DNA of 64,000 nt, taken from the NCBI RefSeq assembly GCF_011764445.1, contig NZ_BLPG01000001.1, forward strand, positions 4,588,001 to 4,652,000, read 5' to 3'. The stretch's first letter is position 1, and each line of letters opens with the position of its first letter. A program made the translations under genes and the position numbers. This document shows, piece by piece, positions 17,001 through 25,137 of this stretch. Source of the DNA: Phytohabitans rumicis. GTDB lineage: Bacteria > Actinomycetota > Actinomycetes > Mycobacteriales > Micromonosporaceae. The notes below the pieces were generated by a model. It made no database searches and had not been told where the DNA came from. It saw nothing but the letters and a program-made list of their open reading frames with translations.

Positions 17001-17411
17001 ATGATGACCGCGACAACACTTTCCTCGATCTTCGTGCTCGACCAGGACGAGGCCCTCGACTTCTACGTCGGCACGCTCGGCTTGGAGGTCAACACCGACC
17101 AGGACCTGGGCTTCATGCGCTGGCTGACGGTGAACGTCCCGGGCGACCCGGGCCGGGCGATCCTGCTGGAACGGCCCGGACCGCCCTCGATGGACGAGGC
17201 GACGGCGGAGCGGGTCCGCGAGCTGGTGTCCAAGGGCGCCGGCGGGGGCTGGATCGGCTTCGACACCGACGACGCGCGCAAGACGTACGAGGAGCTGAAG
17301 GCCAAGGGCGTCGACTTCACCGATGAGCCGACCGAGCGCCCGTACGGGGTCGACTTCGGCCTGCGCGACCCCTTCGGCAACGCGATCCGGATCGTCCAGC
17401 GGGTCCGGTAA
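17001..17411 (+). CDS. VOC family (glyoxalase/bleomycin resistance-like) protein
   Basis: This 136-residue protein has two beta-alpha-beta-beta-beta modules: SSIFVLDQDEALDFYVGTLGLEV, then WIGFDTDDARKTYEELKAKGVDF, and ends GVDFGLRDPFGNAIRIVQ. This is the usual single-chain VOC layout. Members are metal-dependent isomerases or dioxygenases, or drug-binding proteins; substrate and metal are not identifiable. Two ATGs in tandem at 17001 and 17004 give the start. It follows the AraC regulator and converges with alkB across a short repeat that may terminate transcription. Confidence 0.87.
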   Translation: MMTATTLSSIFVLDQDEALDFYVGTLGLEVNTDQDLGFMRWLTVNVPGDPGRAILLERPGPPSMDEATAERVRELVSKGAGGGWIGFDTDDARKTYEELKAKGVDFTDEPTERPYGVDFGLRDPFGNAIRIVQRVR

Positions 17412-17421
17412 GGGTTAGGAC

Positions 17422-17456
17422 ACGCCCGCGGGCCTCTCAGGAGACGCCCGCGGGCC
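17422..17456. repeat. Direct repeat of a GC palindrome at a convergent boundary
   Basis: ACGCCCGCGGGCC occurs twice, at 17422-17434 and 17444-17456, each copy containing the palindrome GCCCGCGGGC. It sits at the boundary between the VOC gene (+) and alkB (-), with the second copy inside the alkB 3' end. It could act as a terminator. Confidence 0.45.
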
Positions 17457-18066
17457 GGAACTGCACGCTGACCCGCGGGCCCACCGGCCGGGCGGTCTTG
17501 GGGATGGCGTGCTCCCAGGTGCGCTGGCACGAGCCGCCCATGACGATCAGGTCGCCGTGGCCGAGCGGGAAGCGCAGGCTCTGGCCGCCGCCCTTGGGAC
17601 GCAGCAGCAGCGGCCGGGGCTCGCCGAACGAGACGATCGCGACCATCGTGTCGACCCGGGCGGCACGACCGTTGGTGTCGCCGTGCCAGGCGACGCTGTC
17701 CCGCCCGGTGCGGTAGAGGCACATCCCCGCCGTGACGAAGGGCTCGCCGAGCTCGGCGGCGTAGTGGGCGGTGAGGCGCTGGCGGGCCTCCTCCAGCACG
17801 GGGTGGGGGAGCGGATCGCCAGCGTCGTACCAGCTCAGCAGGCGGGGGACGTCGACCTCGCGCTCGTACATCTCGCGGCGCTCGGCCCGCCAGTCGACGT
17901 CGTGCAGCAGGGCGTCCAGGACGATGTCGGAGCCGTGCACCCAGCCGGGCAGGTGGTCGACCCAGGCGCCGCGGCTGAGCGGGTGGCGGCGCACCCGACC
18001 CGCGAGCGGGCCGAGGCTCGCCTCCGCGGCCAGGTCCAGCATCGAGGGCTGGTGCACCACCTCCAT
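17437..18066 (-). CDS. alkB: AlkB-family Fe(II)/2-oxoglutarate-dependent dioxygenase
   Basis: This 209-residue protein shows the AlkB iron site: WHGDTNGR gives the HxD pair, and RTWEHAIPKT supplies the distal histidine. VSVQFRP provides the final arginine that binds 2-oxoglutarate. The upstream part, LPHPVLEEARQRLTAHYAAEL, is the nucleotide-recognition lid of bacterial AlkB. The family repairs 1-methyladenine and 3-methylcytosine by oxidative demethylation. The ATG at 18066 was chosen; a GTG at 18075 is possible. It starts 16 bp after the TetR gene stop on the same strand, so the two may be co-transcribed. Confidence 0.86.
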   Translation of the reverse strand: MEVVHQPSMLDLAAEASLGPLAGRVRRHPLSRGAWVDHLPGWVHGSDIVLDALLHDVDWRAERREMYEREVDVPRLLSWYDAGDPLPHPVLEEARQRLTAHYAAELGEPFVTAGMCLYRTGRDSVAWHGDTNGRAARVDTMVAIVSFGEPRPLLLRPKGGGQSLRFPLGHGDLIVMGGSCQRTWEHAIPKTARPVGPRVSVQFRPAGVS

Positions 18067-18082
18067 GCCCAGCACCCTACGC

Positions 18083-18682
18083 CTATTCGTACGCCCGTGC
18101 TAAGTCAAACGCGGTGAGCGTGGCGTCGAGCAGCTGTTCCTGCACGTCTGGTGGGTAGCCGGCGGGGTCGGCCGATGCCAGGGCGGCGACGCCTTCCGCC
18201 ATCGCGATCAGGGCGAGGGCGACCGTGGCCGCGCGTTCGGCCGGCCACCGCGGCGCGGCGGCCGAGACGAGCCGGGTCACGCGTTCCCGCCAGGCCCGGT
18301 TGTTCGTGCGGTGCAGGGCGATCAGTTCCTCGTCGCCCACGGCCGCGGCCAGGAAGCCCATCCAGACGATGCTCTCGCTGCGCAGCTCCTCGTCCAGGGC
18401 GAGTCCCTGCCGGAGGATCGCGCGCAGCGCCTCCCGTGGGCCGGCCGCCCGCGCTTCGAGCTCCTCCACGCGGGCGCAGGTGCGCTCGTGCAGCAGTCGG
18501 CGGGCATGCAGGAGCAGCGACCGGCGGTTGGGGAACCGATGCATGACCAACCCGGTCGTGCAGCCGGCCGCGGCGGCGACGGCCCGGATGGTCAGGTGCT
18601 CGATGCCCCGGTGCGCCAGTACGTCCCACACCGCCTGGGAGAGCTGCGCCTCTTGGGCTGCCCGGTCTGCCGTACGCGTCAT
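18083..18682 (-). CDS. TetR-family transcriptional regulator
   Basis: This 199-residue protein has an N-terminal helix-turn-helix (HLTIRAVAAAAGCTTGLVMHRFPNRRSLL, about residues 28-56) and a helical ligand-binding domain typical of TetR repressors. The ATG at 18682 was chosen because it gives the usual 10-25 residues before the first helix. It is divergent from a GNAT gene with 25 bp between starts, and the palindrome GTTACCGTAAC lies in that gap. It probably represses itself and the acetyltransferase gene. The ligand is unknown. Confidence 0.85.
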   Translation of the reverse strand: MTRTADRAAQEAQLSQAVWDVLAHRGIEHLTIRAVAAAAGCTTGLVMHRFPNRRSLLLHARRLLHERTCARVEELEARAAGPREALRAILRQGLALDEELRSESIVWMGFLAAAVGDEELIALHRTNNRAWRERVTRLVSAAAPRWPAERAATVALALIAMAEGVAALASADPAGYPPDVQEQLLDATLTAFDLARAYE

Positions 18683-18692
18683 GGGAACAGAT

Positions 18693-18703
18693 GTTACCGT
18701 AAC
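18693..18703. promoter_or_regulatory. Candidate TetR operator
   Basis: GTTAC-C-GTAAC is a perfect 5-bp palindrome in the 25-bp gap between the divergent TetR and GNAT starts. TetR repressors usually bind palindromes in just this position. The short arms make it tentative. Confidence 0.45.
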
Positions 18704-18707
18704 GCTT

Positions 18708-19190
18708 GTGACGGAAAGCCGGTGTGTGATCGAAGTACGGCCGTGGGACGACCCCGACGGCGCGGCACTGCGTGTGGCGCAGCGGGCGGAGCTCGACGCC
18801 CGGTACGGCAGCGACGACCATGAACCCGGCGCCGCTCCCTCGGCGGCGGACATCGACCTCTTCGTCGTGGCCACCGAGCGCGGCCGGCCGGTCGGCTGCG
18901 GTGCCCTACGGCGGCTCGACCCGGAGTCCGCGGAGATCAAGCGCATGTACGTCGTGCCCGACGCCCGCGGGACCGGCGTCGCGACCGCGCTGCTCCGGGC
19001 GCTGGAGGCGGCCGCGATCGAGCGCGGATGGTCGACGCTGCGCCTGGAGACGGGCACCGAGCAGCCGGACGCGCGGCGCTTCTACGAGCGCGAGGGCTAC
19101 CGCGAGATCCCGCTCTTCGGCAGCTACGTCGGCTCCACGCTCTCCGTCTGCTACGAACGCCACCTCCGCGTAGGGAACGCCCGACGCTGA
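18708..19190 (+). CDS. GNAT family N-acetyltransferase
   Basis: This 160-residue acetyl-CoA-dependent transferase contains the GNAT core. Motif A is IKRMYVVPDARGTGVATALLRALEAAA, with the R/QxxGxG/A pyrophosphate-binding loop as ARGTGVA. The C-terminal strand YEREGYREIP is the usual motif B. The acceptor substrate is unknown. The GTG at 18708 gives the expected N-terminus (VTESRCVIEVRPW). It is divergent from a TetR regulator across a palindrome and so is probably repressed by it. The 78 bp after the gene hold only a GC-rich tandem CGCGAGGGCGCGGGG. Confidence 0.87.
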   Translation: MTESRCVIEVRPWDDPDGAALRVAQRAELDARYGSDDHEPGAAPSAADIDLFVVATERGRPVGCGALRRLDPESAEIKRMYVVPDARGTGVATALLRALEAAAIERGWSTLRLETGTEQPDARRFYEREGYREIPLFGSYVGSTLSVCYERHLRVGNARR

Positions 19191-19268
19191 GCGCCCTCGC
19201 GCCGCCCTCCGCCGCCGCGCGAGGGCGCGGGGACGCCGCGCGAGGGCGCGGGGTGGAGAAGTGGGGGG

Positions 19269-20399
19269 CTAGAGGCGTTCGGCGAAGGCCCGCAGGTCGC
19301 GGCGCTCGATGGCGGCGGCCATCAGGTCGGGGAACGCGTCGGGCGTGCAGGCGAACGCGGGCACGCCCAGCGCCGCGAGGGCCGCCGCGTTGTCGTGGTC
19401 GTACGACGGGGCGCCCTCGTCCGACAGCGCCAGCAGCACCACCACCTGCACCCCGGACTCGACCAGCGCGGCCACCCGGCGGAGCATCTCGGCCCGGATG
19501 CCGCCCTCGTACAGGTCGCTGATCAGCACGAAGATGCTGTCGCGCGGTCGGGTGACCAGCTCCTGGCAGTACGCGATCGCGCGGTTGATGTCGGTGCCAC
19601 CGCCGAGCTGGGTGCCGAAGAGCACCTCCACCGGATCGTGCAGCTGGTCGGTGAGGTCGACGACGGCGGTGTCGAAGACGACGAGCGAGGTACGCAGGGA
19701 GCGCATGGACGCGAGCACGGCGGCGAACACCCCGGAGTAGACGACCGACGCCGCCATCGAGCCGGACTGGTCGACGCACAGGATCACGTCCCGCTGCACC
19801 GCGGTCGTACGCCGGCCGTACCCGATGAGGCGCTCGGGCACGACGGTCCGGTAGGCGGGCTGGTAGTGCTTGAGGTTCGCGTGGATCGTCCGCTGCCAGT
19901 CGATGTCGCCGTGGCGCGGCCGGTTGACCCGGGTGGCGCGGTTGAGGGCGCCGGTGACCGCGGCCTTGGTCTTGTTGGCGATCCGGCGCTCCAGCTCGTC
20001 GACCACCTGGCGGACCACCTGCCGGGCGATGTCCATGGTCTGGTCGGGCATGACCTGGTTGAGCGAGAGCAGCGTGCCGACCAGGTGGACGTCCGGCTCG
20101 ACGGCGGCGAGCATCTCCGGCTCCAGCAGGAGCGTGGTGAGGTTGAGCCGCTCGATCGCGTCGCTCTGCATGACCTGCACGACGGTGCTGGGGAAGTACT
20201 CCCGGATGTCGCCCAGCCAGCGGGCCACCTGTGGGGCGGACGCGCCGAGGCCGGCCGAGCGCTGGCCGCCCTGACCCCCGGTGTCATAGAGCGCCCCGAG
20301 CGCCGCGTCCATGGCTGCCTCGGGCCCGGTCAGCTCGCCCAGCGGCTCCTCGGCGGCCCCGCCGAGCGCGAGCCGCCACCTGCGCGCTCTGTCATCCAT
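19269..20399 (-). CDS. VWA domain-containing protein of a MoxR-VWA system
   Basis: This 376-residue protein has a helical N-terminal half and a C-terminal von Willebrand A domain. The MIDAS metal site is visible as DQSGS (Asp210, Ser212, Ser214), followed by the threonine of GGGTDINRA and the aspartate of FVLISDLYEGG. It is the last gene of a five-gene leftward operon, and its ATG at 20399 overlaps the DUF5682 stop by eight bases. VWA proteins paired with MoxR ATPases (as in ViaA-RavA, NorD-NorQ, CbbO-CbbQ) act as substrate adaptors of the AAA+ ring. The target here is unknown. Confidence 0.88.
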   Translation of the reverse strand: MDDRARRWRLALGGAAEEPLGELTGPEAAMDAALGALYDTGGQGGQRSAGLGASAPQVARWLGDIREYFPSTVVQVMQSDAIERLNLTTLLLEPEMLAAVEPDVHLVGTLLSLNQVMPDQTMDIARQVVRQVVDELERRIANKTKAAVTGALNRATRVNRPRHGDIDWQRTIHANLKHYQPAYRTVVPERLIGYGRRTTAVQRDVILCVDQSGSMAASVVYSGVFAAVLASMRSLRTSLVVFDTAVVDLTDQLHDPVEVLFGTQLGGGTDINRAIAYCQELVTRPRDSIFVLISDLYEGGIRAEMLRRVAALVESGVQVVVLLALSDEGAPSYDHDNAAALAALGVPAFACTPDAFPDLMAAAIERRDLRAFAERL

Positions 20400-22566
20400 G
20401 ATGAATCTCCCGTCCAAGTAGGACAGCCAGCGTGGGCAGGACCGCGGCCGCGCGTTCGTCGTCGAGGGCGAACGCGGCCGGCTCGGCGGCGGTCACCCCG
20501 CCGCGCACCCGTTCGCCGATGGATCTCCGTTCGGGCTCGGCGAACGTGCCGAACGTCCGCCGCAGCAAGGGCAGCACGTCGGTGAACGAGTCGGCGGCCA
20601 CGCCCGCCAGCCACTGGTCCACAAGGGACAGCAACGCGGTGTCGTGCACGAGCAGGAGCCCGCCGCCGGCCAGGAAGCCCTCGATCCAGTGCGCGGCGTC
20701 GGACGGCGGCGTGCCGGCGGTGAGCACCAGCCCCATCCGGCGCCGGGTCTCGTCGGCGTCGAGCCGGCCCGCGTCGTACAGCAGGCGGGTCACCCGGCCG
20801 GCGATCAACGGGTGGGTCCGGTCCGAGCCGGCGAGCCCACCGAGCGCCTCCAGCCACCGATCGCGCAGCGCGGGGTCGTCGAGCATCGCCAAGGCGGCGT
20901 GGACCGCGTCGACCAGGTCGCGCAGGGCGCCCGCCGCCTCGTCGGCGAGGGACGTGACCGCGCCGGGCAGGCCGACGCAGACCCGTACGACGAGCCCGTT
21001 GGTCACCTCGACCAGCGAGGTCACATCGGTGCCGCGCACGTCGCCGTAGCGCAGGGTGCGGGCCAGCGGCGGCACGGCGCCCATCAGGTGGGCCACGTCG
21101 GCGTCGAGCGCGGCCCGGGTGTCCAGCGCGTGCAGCACCGCCGGGTACGCCTCGGGCAGGTCGGCCAGCAGGCACACCTCCACCAGCGGCGTGACCTCGG
21201 CGAGGGTCTCCGCCGCCCGCGCGTCCTCGGTCACCTTGGCGGTCGCGGCGCCGGCCACGGTCGTGCCGTACCCGCCGGCCTCGACCAGGCTGATCGCGAA
21301 CTCGGGCAGCCAGCGCAGCCGCCACGACTCACGAAATGTGCCCTTGCCGCGGTAGTTGTCGCCCGGCTCGCCCCACGGGACGCGGAGCAGCCGGAGCCGG
21401 TGCAGCAGCCGGCTGCGCCCCAGGTCGATCTCGCGGCGCAGGTCGAGGTCGAGCACGCGTTCCAGCGCCTCCGCCTTCAGACGCAGGGTGCGCTGCTGCG
21501 CGGCCAGGTCGCGGGCCAGCGGCACGGCCGGCATGTCGTCGGGCACGGCGCCGAGGCGCTCGCTCACCACCAGCCGCCGCCCGATCAGCTCGACGCGCAA
21601 CTCGTCGCCCTCGCAAAGCACCGCCCGGGTCGCCTCGGTCAGCTCGGCGAGGCCGGCCAGCGGGCGCGCGCGCAGGATGGCGAGCGCCTCGGCCAGCCGT
21701 ACCGCCTCGATGACGTGCGCCGACGACGTCGGGACGCCCTCGTCGCGCAGCACCCCGGCGGCGGCGACCAGCCAACGGGTCACCACCTCGTCGGGCGTGG
21801 TGAAGAGGTGGTGGTACCAGCCGGGGGAGCGCACGCCCGCGCCGTACCCCTGCCACGACGCCAGCCGTCCGTACGTCCACGGCACCCAGGTGAACGTGAC
21901 CTTGGTCTTCTTGCGCCCCTTGAGCAGCGCGGTGTCGTGGGCCGCGGACACCTTGGCGGTCAGCGCCGGCACGTGCCACGCCCCGCAGACGACGGCCAGA
22001 TTGGCGTGCGTCTTGCGGACCTCGCGCAGGACGCCGCGCATGTGCGCCTCGCGTACCAGATCGTTTGGATCCTCGGCGGACTCGGCGCGGATGGCCGCCA
22101 TCGCCTCGCCGATGGCCTCGAAGGCCGGCGCGCCGCGGTGCTCGACCACGTCTTCCCACCAGCGTTCGGGGTCGTCGTAGCCGGCCGCCGCGGCAAGCTC
22201 GCCGATCGGGTCGGCCGGCCGCTCCGGCCGGTCCGCGGGCTCGTCCTCGCGCCCCAGCCGATAGGCATAAGGAAGATCAAAAAACCGCACGGGTACGTCG
22301 TGCGCGGTCGCCCAGCGGATCGCCTGCCACTCCGGCGAGAACACGGCGAACGGCCAGTACGCGGCCTGGCGTGGATCGTCGGCGACGTAGCCGAGCAGGG
22401 CGACCGGCGGGACGAGCCGCTCGTCGGCGACCCACTTGACGAGCGCGTCGGCCTCCGGCGGACCCTCCACGAGGAGGACGTCCGGCCGCTGCTCCGCCAG
22501 GGCCGCCACCACGGCTCGGGCCGACCCGGGGCCGTGGTGCCGTACGCCGTAGAACCGCTCAGGCAT
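20392..22566 (-). CDS. DUF5682 family protein
   Basis: This large 724-residue cytoplasmic protein starts RFYGVRHHGPGSARAV, a motif that recalls the TraB/ChaN-like fold, followed by PDVLLVEGPPEAD and LAVVCGAWHVPAL. These three histidine/glutamate-bearing segments are the conserved core of the family and could form a metal or catalytic site. The C-terminal two thirds is helical and leucine-rich. The gene overlaps MoxR upstream and the VWA gene downstream by eight bases each, so the three are translated together, which implies a complex. I know of no demonstrated biochemical function. Confidence 0.85.
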   Translation of the reverse strand: MPERFYGVRHHGPGSARAVVAALAEQRPDVLLVEGPPEADALVKWVADERLVPPVALLGYVADDPRQAAYWPFAVFSPEWQAIRWATAHDVPVRFFDLPYAYRLGREDEPADRPERPADPIGELAAAAGYDDPERWWEDVVEHRGAPAFEAIGEAMAAIRAESAEDPNDLVREAHMRGVLREVRKTHANLAVVCGAWHVPALTAKVSAAHDTALLKGRKKTKVTFTWVPWTYGRLASWQGYGAGVRSPGWYHHLFTTPDEVVTRWLVAAAGVLRDEGVPTSSAHVIEAVRLAEALAILRARPLAGLAELTEATRAVLCEGDELRVELIGRRLVVSERLGAVPDDMPAVPLARDLAAQQRTLRLKAEALERVLDLDLRREIDLGRSRLLHRLRLLRVPWGEPGDNYRGKGTFRESWRLRWLPEFAISLVEAGGYGTTVAGAATAKVTEDARAAETLAEVTPLVEVCLLADLPEAYPAVLHALDTRAALDADVAHLMGAVPPLARTLRYGDVRGTDVTSLVEVTNGLVVRVCVGLPGAVTSLADEAAGALRDLVDAVHAALAMLDDPALRDRWLEALGGLAGSDRTHPLIAGRVTRLLYDAGRLDADETRRRMGLVLTAGTPPSDAAHWIEGFLAGGGLLLVHDTALLSLVDQWLAGVAADSFTDVLPLLRRTFGTFAEPERRSIGERVRGGVTAAEPAAFALDDERAAAVLPTLAVLLGREIHHG

Positions 22567-23620
22567 CGCGGGCGGCTCGGTAGAAGGCGCTCCAGCCGTC
22601 CCGCTCGCGCACCACGGTCTCCAGGTATTCCCGCCAGACCACCGCGTCGGTGGTCGGGTCCTTGATCACGGCACCGAGGATGCCGCCCGCCACGTCGCGC
22701 GGGCGCAGCGTGCCGTCGCCGAAGTGCGCCGCGAGCGCCCAGCCGTTGGTGATGACGGAGATGGCCTCGGCGGTGGAGAGCGTGCCGGTCGGCGACTTGA
22801 GCTTGGTACGACCGTCCTCGGTCAGGCCGGAGCGCAGCTCCCGGAAGACGGTCACCACCCGGCGGATCTCGTCCAGGGCGGGCGGGACCTCGGGCAGCTC
22901 CAGCGAGCGGCCGAGCTGAGCCACCCGGCGGGCGACGATGTCGACCTCTTCGTCGGCGGTGGCCGGCACCGGCAGGATGACCGTGTTGAAGCGGCGGCGC
23001 AGCGCGCTGGACAGCTCGTTGACACCCCGGTCGCGGTCGTTGGCGGTCGCGATGACGTTGAAGCCCTTGACCGCCTGCACCTCGCCGCCCAGCTCCGGCA
23101 CCGGCAGAGTCTTTTCCGACAGGATCGTGATCAGCGTGTCCTGGACGTCGGAGGGCATCCGGGTCAGCTCCTCCACCCGGGCGATCGCGCCGGACTCCAT
23201 CGCCCGCATGACCGGGCTGGCCACGAGCGCGGCGTTCGACGGGCCCTCGGCGAGCAGGCGGGCGTAGTTCCAGCCGTACCGGATGGCCTCCTCGGCGGTG
23301 CCGGCGGTGCCCTGGACCAGCAGCGTGGAGTCGCCGGAGATGGCCGCCGCGAGGTGCTCGGAGACCCACGTCTTGGCGGTGCCGGGCACGCCGAGGAGCA
23401 GCAGCGCCCGGTCGGTGGCGAGGGTGGCCACCGCGACCTCCATGAGCCGGCGCGGGCCGACGTACTTGGGGCTGACCTTGCCGCCGTCGCCGAGCAGGTA
23501 GGTGACCACCGCCTGCGGCGACAGCCGCCAGCCCGGTGGGCGCGGCCGGTCGTCGTCGGCGGCGAGGGCGGCCAACTCGTCGGCGAACTGCTGCTCGGCG
23601 TGCGGTCGGATTGCCGTCAT
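22559..23620 (-). CDS. MoxR-type AAA+ ATPase
   Basis: This 353-residue ATPase has Walker A GVPGTAKT (residues 77-84). The sensor and hydrolysis region includes GAIARVEELTRMPSDVQDTLI and VKGFNVIATANDRDRGVNELSSALRRRF, the MoxR signature with sensor 1 and the arginine finger. The C-terminal lid follows. The ATG at 23620 overlaps the DUF5691 stop as ATGA; a much longer upstream frame is out of register with any gene and was ignored. It is the motor of the SWIM-DUF5691-MoxR-DUF5682-VWA operon. MoxR proteins act as chaperones or activators of partner proteins together with VWA adaptors. Confidence 0.92.
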   Translation of the reverse strand: MTAIRPHAEQQFADELAALAADDDRPRPPGWRLSPQAVVTYLLGDGGKVSPKYVGPRRLMEVAVATLATDRALLLLGVPGTAKTWVSEHLAAAISGDSTLLVQGTAGTAEEAIRYGWNYARLLAEGPSNAALVASPVMRAMESGAIARVEELTRMPSDVQDTLITILSEKTLPVPELGGEVQAVKGFNVIATANDRDRGVNELSSALRRRFNTVILPVPATADEEVDIVARRVAQLGRSLELPEVPPALDEIRRVVTVFRELRSGLTEDGRTKLKSPTGTLSTAEAISVITNGWALAAHFGDGTLRPRDVAGGILGAVIKDPTTDAVVWREYLETVVRERDGWSAFYRAARDA

Positions 23621-25137
23621 CGGAGCTCCTCGTACATCTCGCGGCGGAAGTTCAGGGCAGCGGCCAGTTGCGCGACGACCATGGGCTGCCGGCTGTCGGG
23701 GTGGTCTGCGTGCAGCTTCTCGGCGAGGTCGGCGGCTCGGCCGGCGAAGTGCACCGGCATCGACGGCGCGGCGCTGCGGCACAGCTCGCCGATGTGCCAC
23801 GCGTGCCGTTGCCCGCCGGCGAGCGCCTTGACCGCGTCGAGCACGGCCTCGGCCAGCTCGTCCGGCCAGGCACCGGACTGCATGGCGATCAGCCGGTGCG
23901 CCCGGATGGGGTCGCGGCGCAGCGAGCGGGCCGCGTATCGGGCCAGCTCGGCCGGCGGCAGGGCGTCGTAGAGCTGGGCGGCCAGCACCTCGTCGGTGAT
24001 CTGATCGGCGAGCAGGGTGGCCCAGACCGGATCGCGCTCGGTGGCGGCGGCCCGCGCCAGTCCTCTGTGGATGGTCACGCCCCAGTCGTCGGCCACCGGC
24101 AGGGCGAGCACCCGGTCGGCGGGCCGGTCGAACGCGGCCGGCCAGGTGTCCAGCGGTGTACGCGCGAGGATCTCCTCCAGCAGCCACGCCTGCGGTCCGA
24201 CGCCCTGCGGCGGCCGGGGCTGTACGCCGTCGCGGCGCATGCTCTCGTCGCGCTCGACGGGCGGTGTCACCACGAGCCGGTCCCCCTCCAGCCGTACGCA
24301 GGCCAGGGCACGCCCGGCCATCCGCTGGCGCAGCCCCGAGCCGGGGAGCGCCGCGAGCAGGTCGGCCGCGGTGATGCGGACCTCCTTGCGGCGGTCGTCG
24401 AGGGCGCGCTCCAGCAGCGGCTCGTCGGCCAGGGACAGGCCGGTCAGCAGCGTGCCGAGCAGGCGGGCGCGGTCTTCCGGATCCTCGCTGTCGAACGTCG
24501 TGGTGAGCAGCTCGAGCCCGGCGGCCGGGTCGGTGGCGCGTACGGCGCCGAGGTAGGCGAGCCGCTGGCCCGGCGTACCGGTCGCCCAGTCGGCCGGGTC
24601 GGGGTCGGCGGTCGCCTCGGTCAGCAGGTAGCGCCAGTCCGGCCGGCGGGCGGCCAGCCAGGCACCCCGGCGGCCGGCCACGGCGGCGAGGGCGGGTCGC
24701 AGGGCGGCGCGCCGCCGGCCGGCGTCCAGCAGGGACGGCAGCAGCTCGGCCGGCACCCGGTAGCCGCGCTCGGCCGCCCGGGTCAGCCAGTCGCCCAGCA
24801 GGCCCAGGGCGACCTCGCTGCCGCCCGGCACGCCGCCGTCGGTGAGCAGGAGGGCGAGGCGGTGCGCCGCCGCGACCGGGACCACGAAGGCGCTCTCCTG
24901 TGGGGCCGGCTCGATCGGCGCTCGCCCGGTGACGGGCACCACGCCGGCCCGCCGGTACGCCAGCGCGACCGCGGTGCCCTCCAGCAGCGCCGCCGGGCCG
25001 CTCCCGTCGAGCCGGAGACCGTCGGTCGCCGTACCGGTGAAGGGGCGGCGCTCGGTGCCGACCAGTGCGGCGGACAGCAGCTCGGCGGGGAGCACCGGAC
25101 CGCGCCGGTCGCCGCTGGGACCGGGCGGGGCGGCCAC
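23617..25137 (-). CDS. DUF5691 family protein
   Basis: This 506-residue helical protein begins VLPAELLSAALVGTERRPF, the conserved start of the family, and contains repeated helix pairs that resemble HEAT-type solenoids (RLLGTLLTGLSLADEPLLERALDDRRKEVRITAADLLAALPG). The GTG at 25137 is one possible start, but the frame is continuous upstream with the corrected SWIM reading frame, so the two may be one polypeptide of about 930 residues. Its stop overlaps the MoxR start as ATGA. Function is unknown; position suggests a scaffold or substrate-recruiting subunit for the MoxR-VWA machine. Confidence 0.8.
   Translation of the reverse strand: MAAPPGPSGDRRGPVLPAELLSAALVGTERRPFTGTATDGLRLDGSGPAALLEGTAVALAYRRAGVVPVTGRAPIEPAPQESAFVVPVAAAHRLALLLTDGGVPGGSEVALGLLGDWLTRAAERGYRVPAELLPSLLDAGRRRAALRPALAAVAGRRGAWLAARRPDWRYLLTEATADPDPADWATGTPGQRLAYLGAVRATDPAAGLELLTTTFDSEDPEDRARLLGTLLTGLSLADEPLLERALDDRRKEVRITAADLLAALPGSGLRQRMAGRALACVRLEGDRLVVTPPVERDESMRRDGVQPRPPQGVGPQAWLLEEILARTPLDTWPAAFDRPADRVLALPVADDWGVTIHRGLARAAATERDPVWATLLADQITDEVLAAQLYDALPPAELARYAARSLRRDPIRAHRLIAMQSGAWPDELAEAVLDAVKALAGGQRHAWHIGELCRSAAPSMPVHFAGRAADLAEKLHADHPDSRQPMVVAQLAAALNFRREMYEELR

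Noticed and set aside
22559-24187. Long N-terminal extension of the MoxR ATPase
   Set aside because: The extension overlaps DUF5691 in another frame and reads as GC-rich noise; the ATG at 23620 gives the standard MoxR start.
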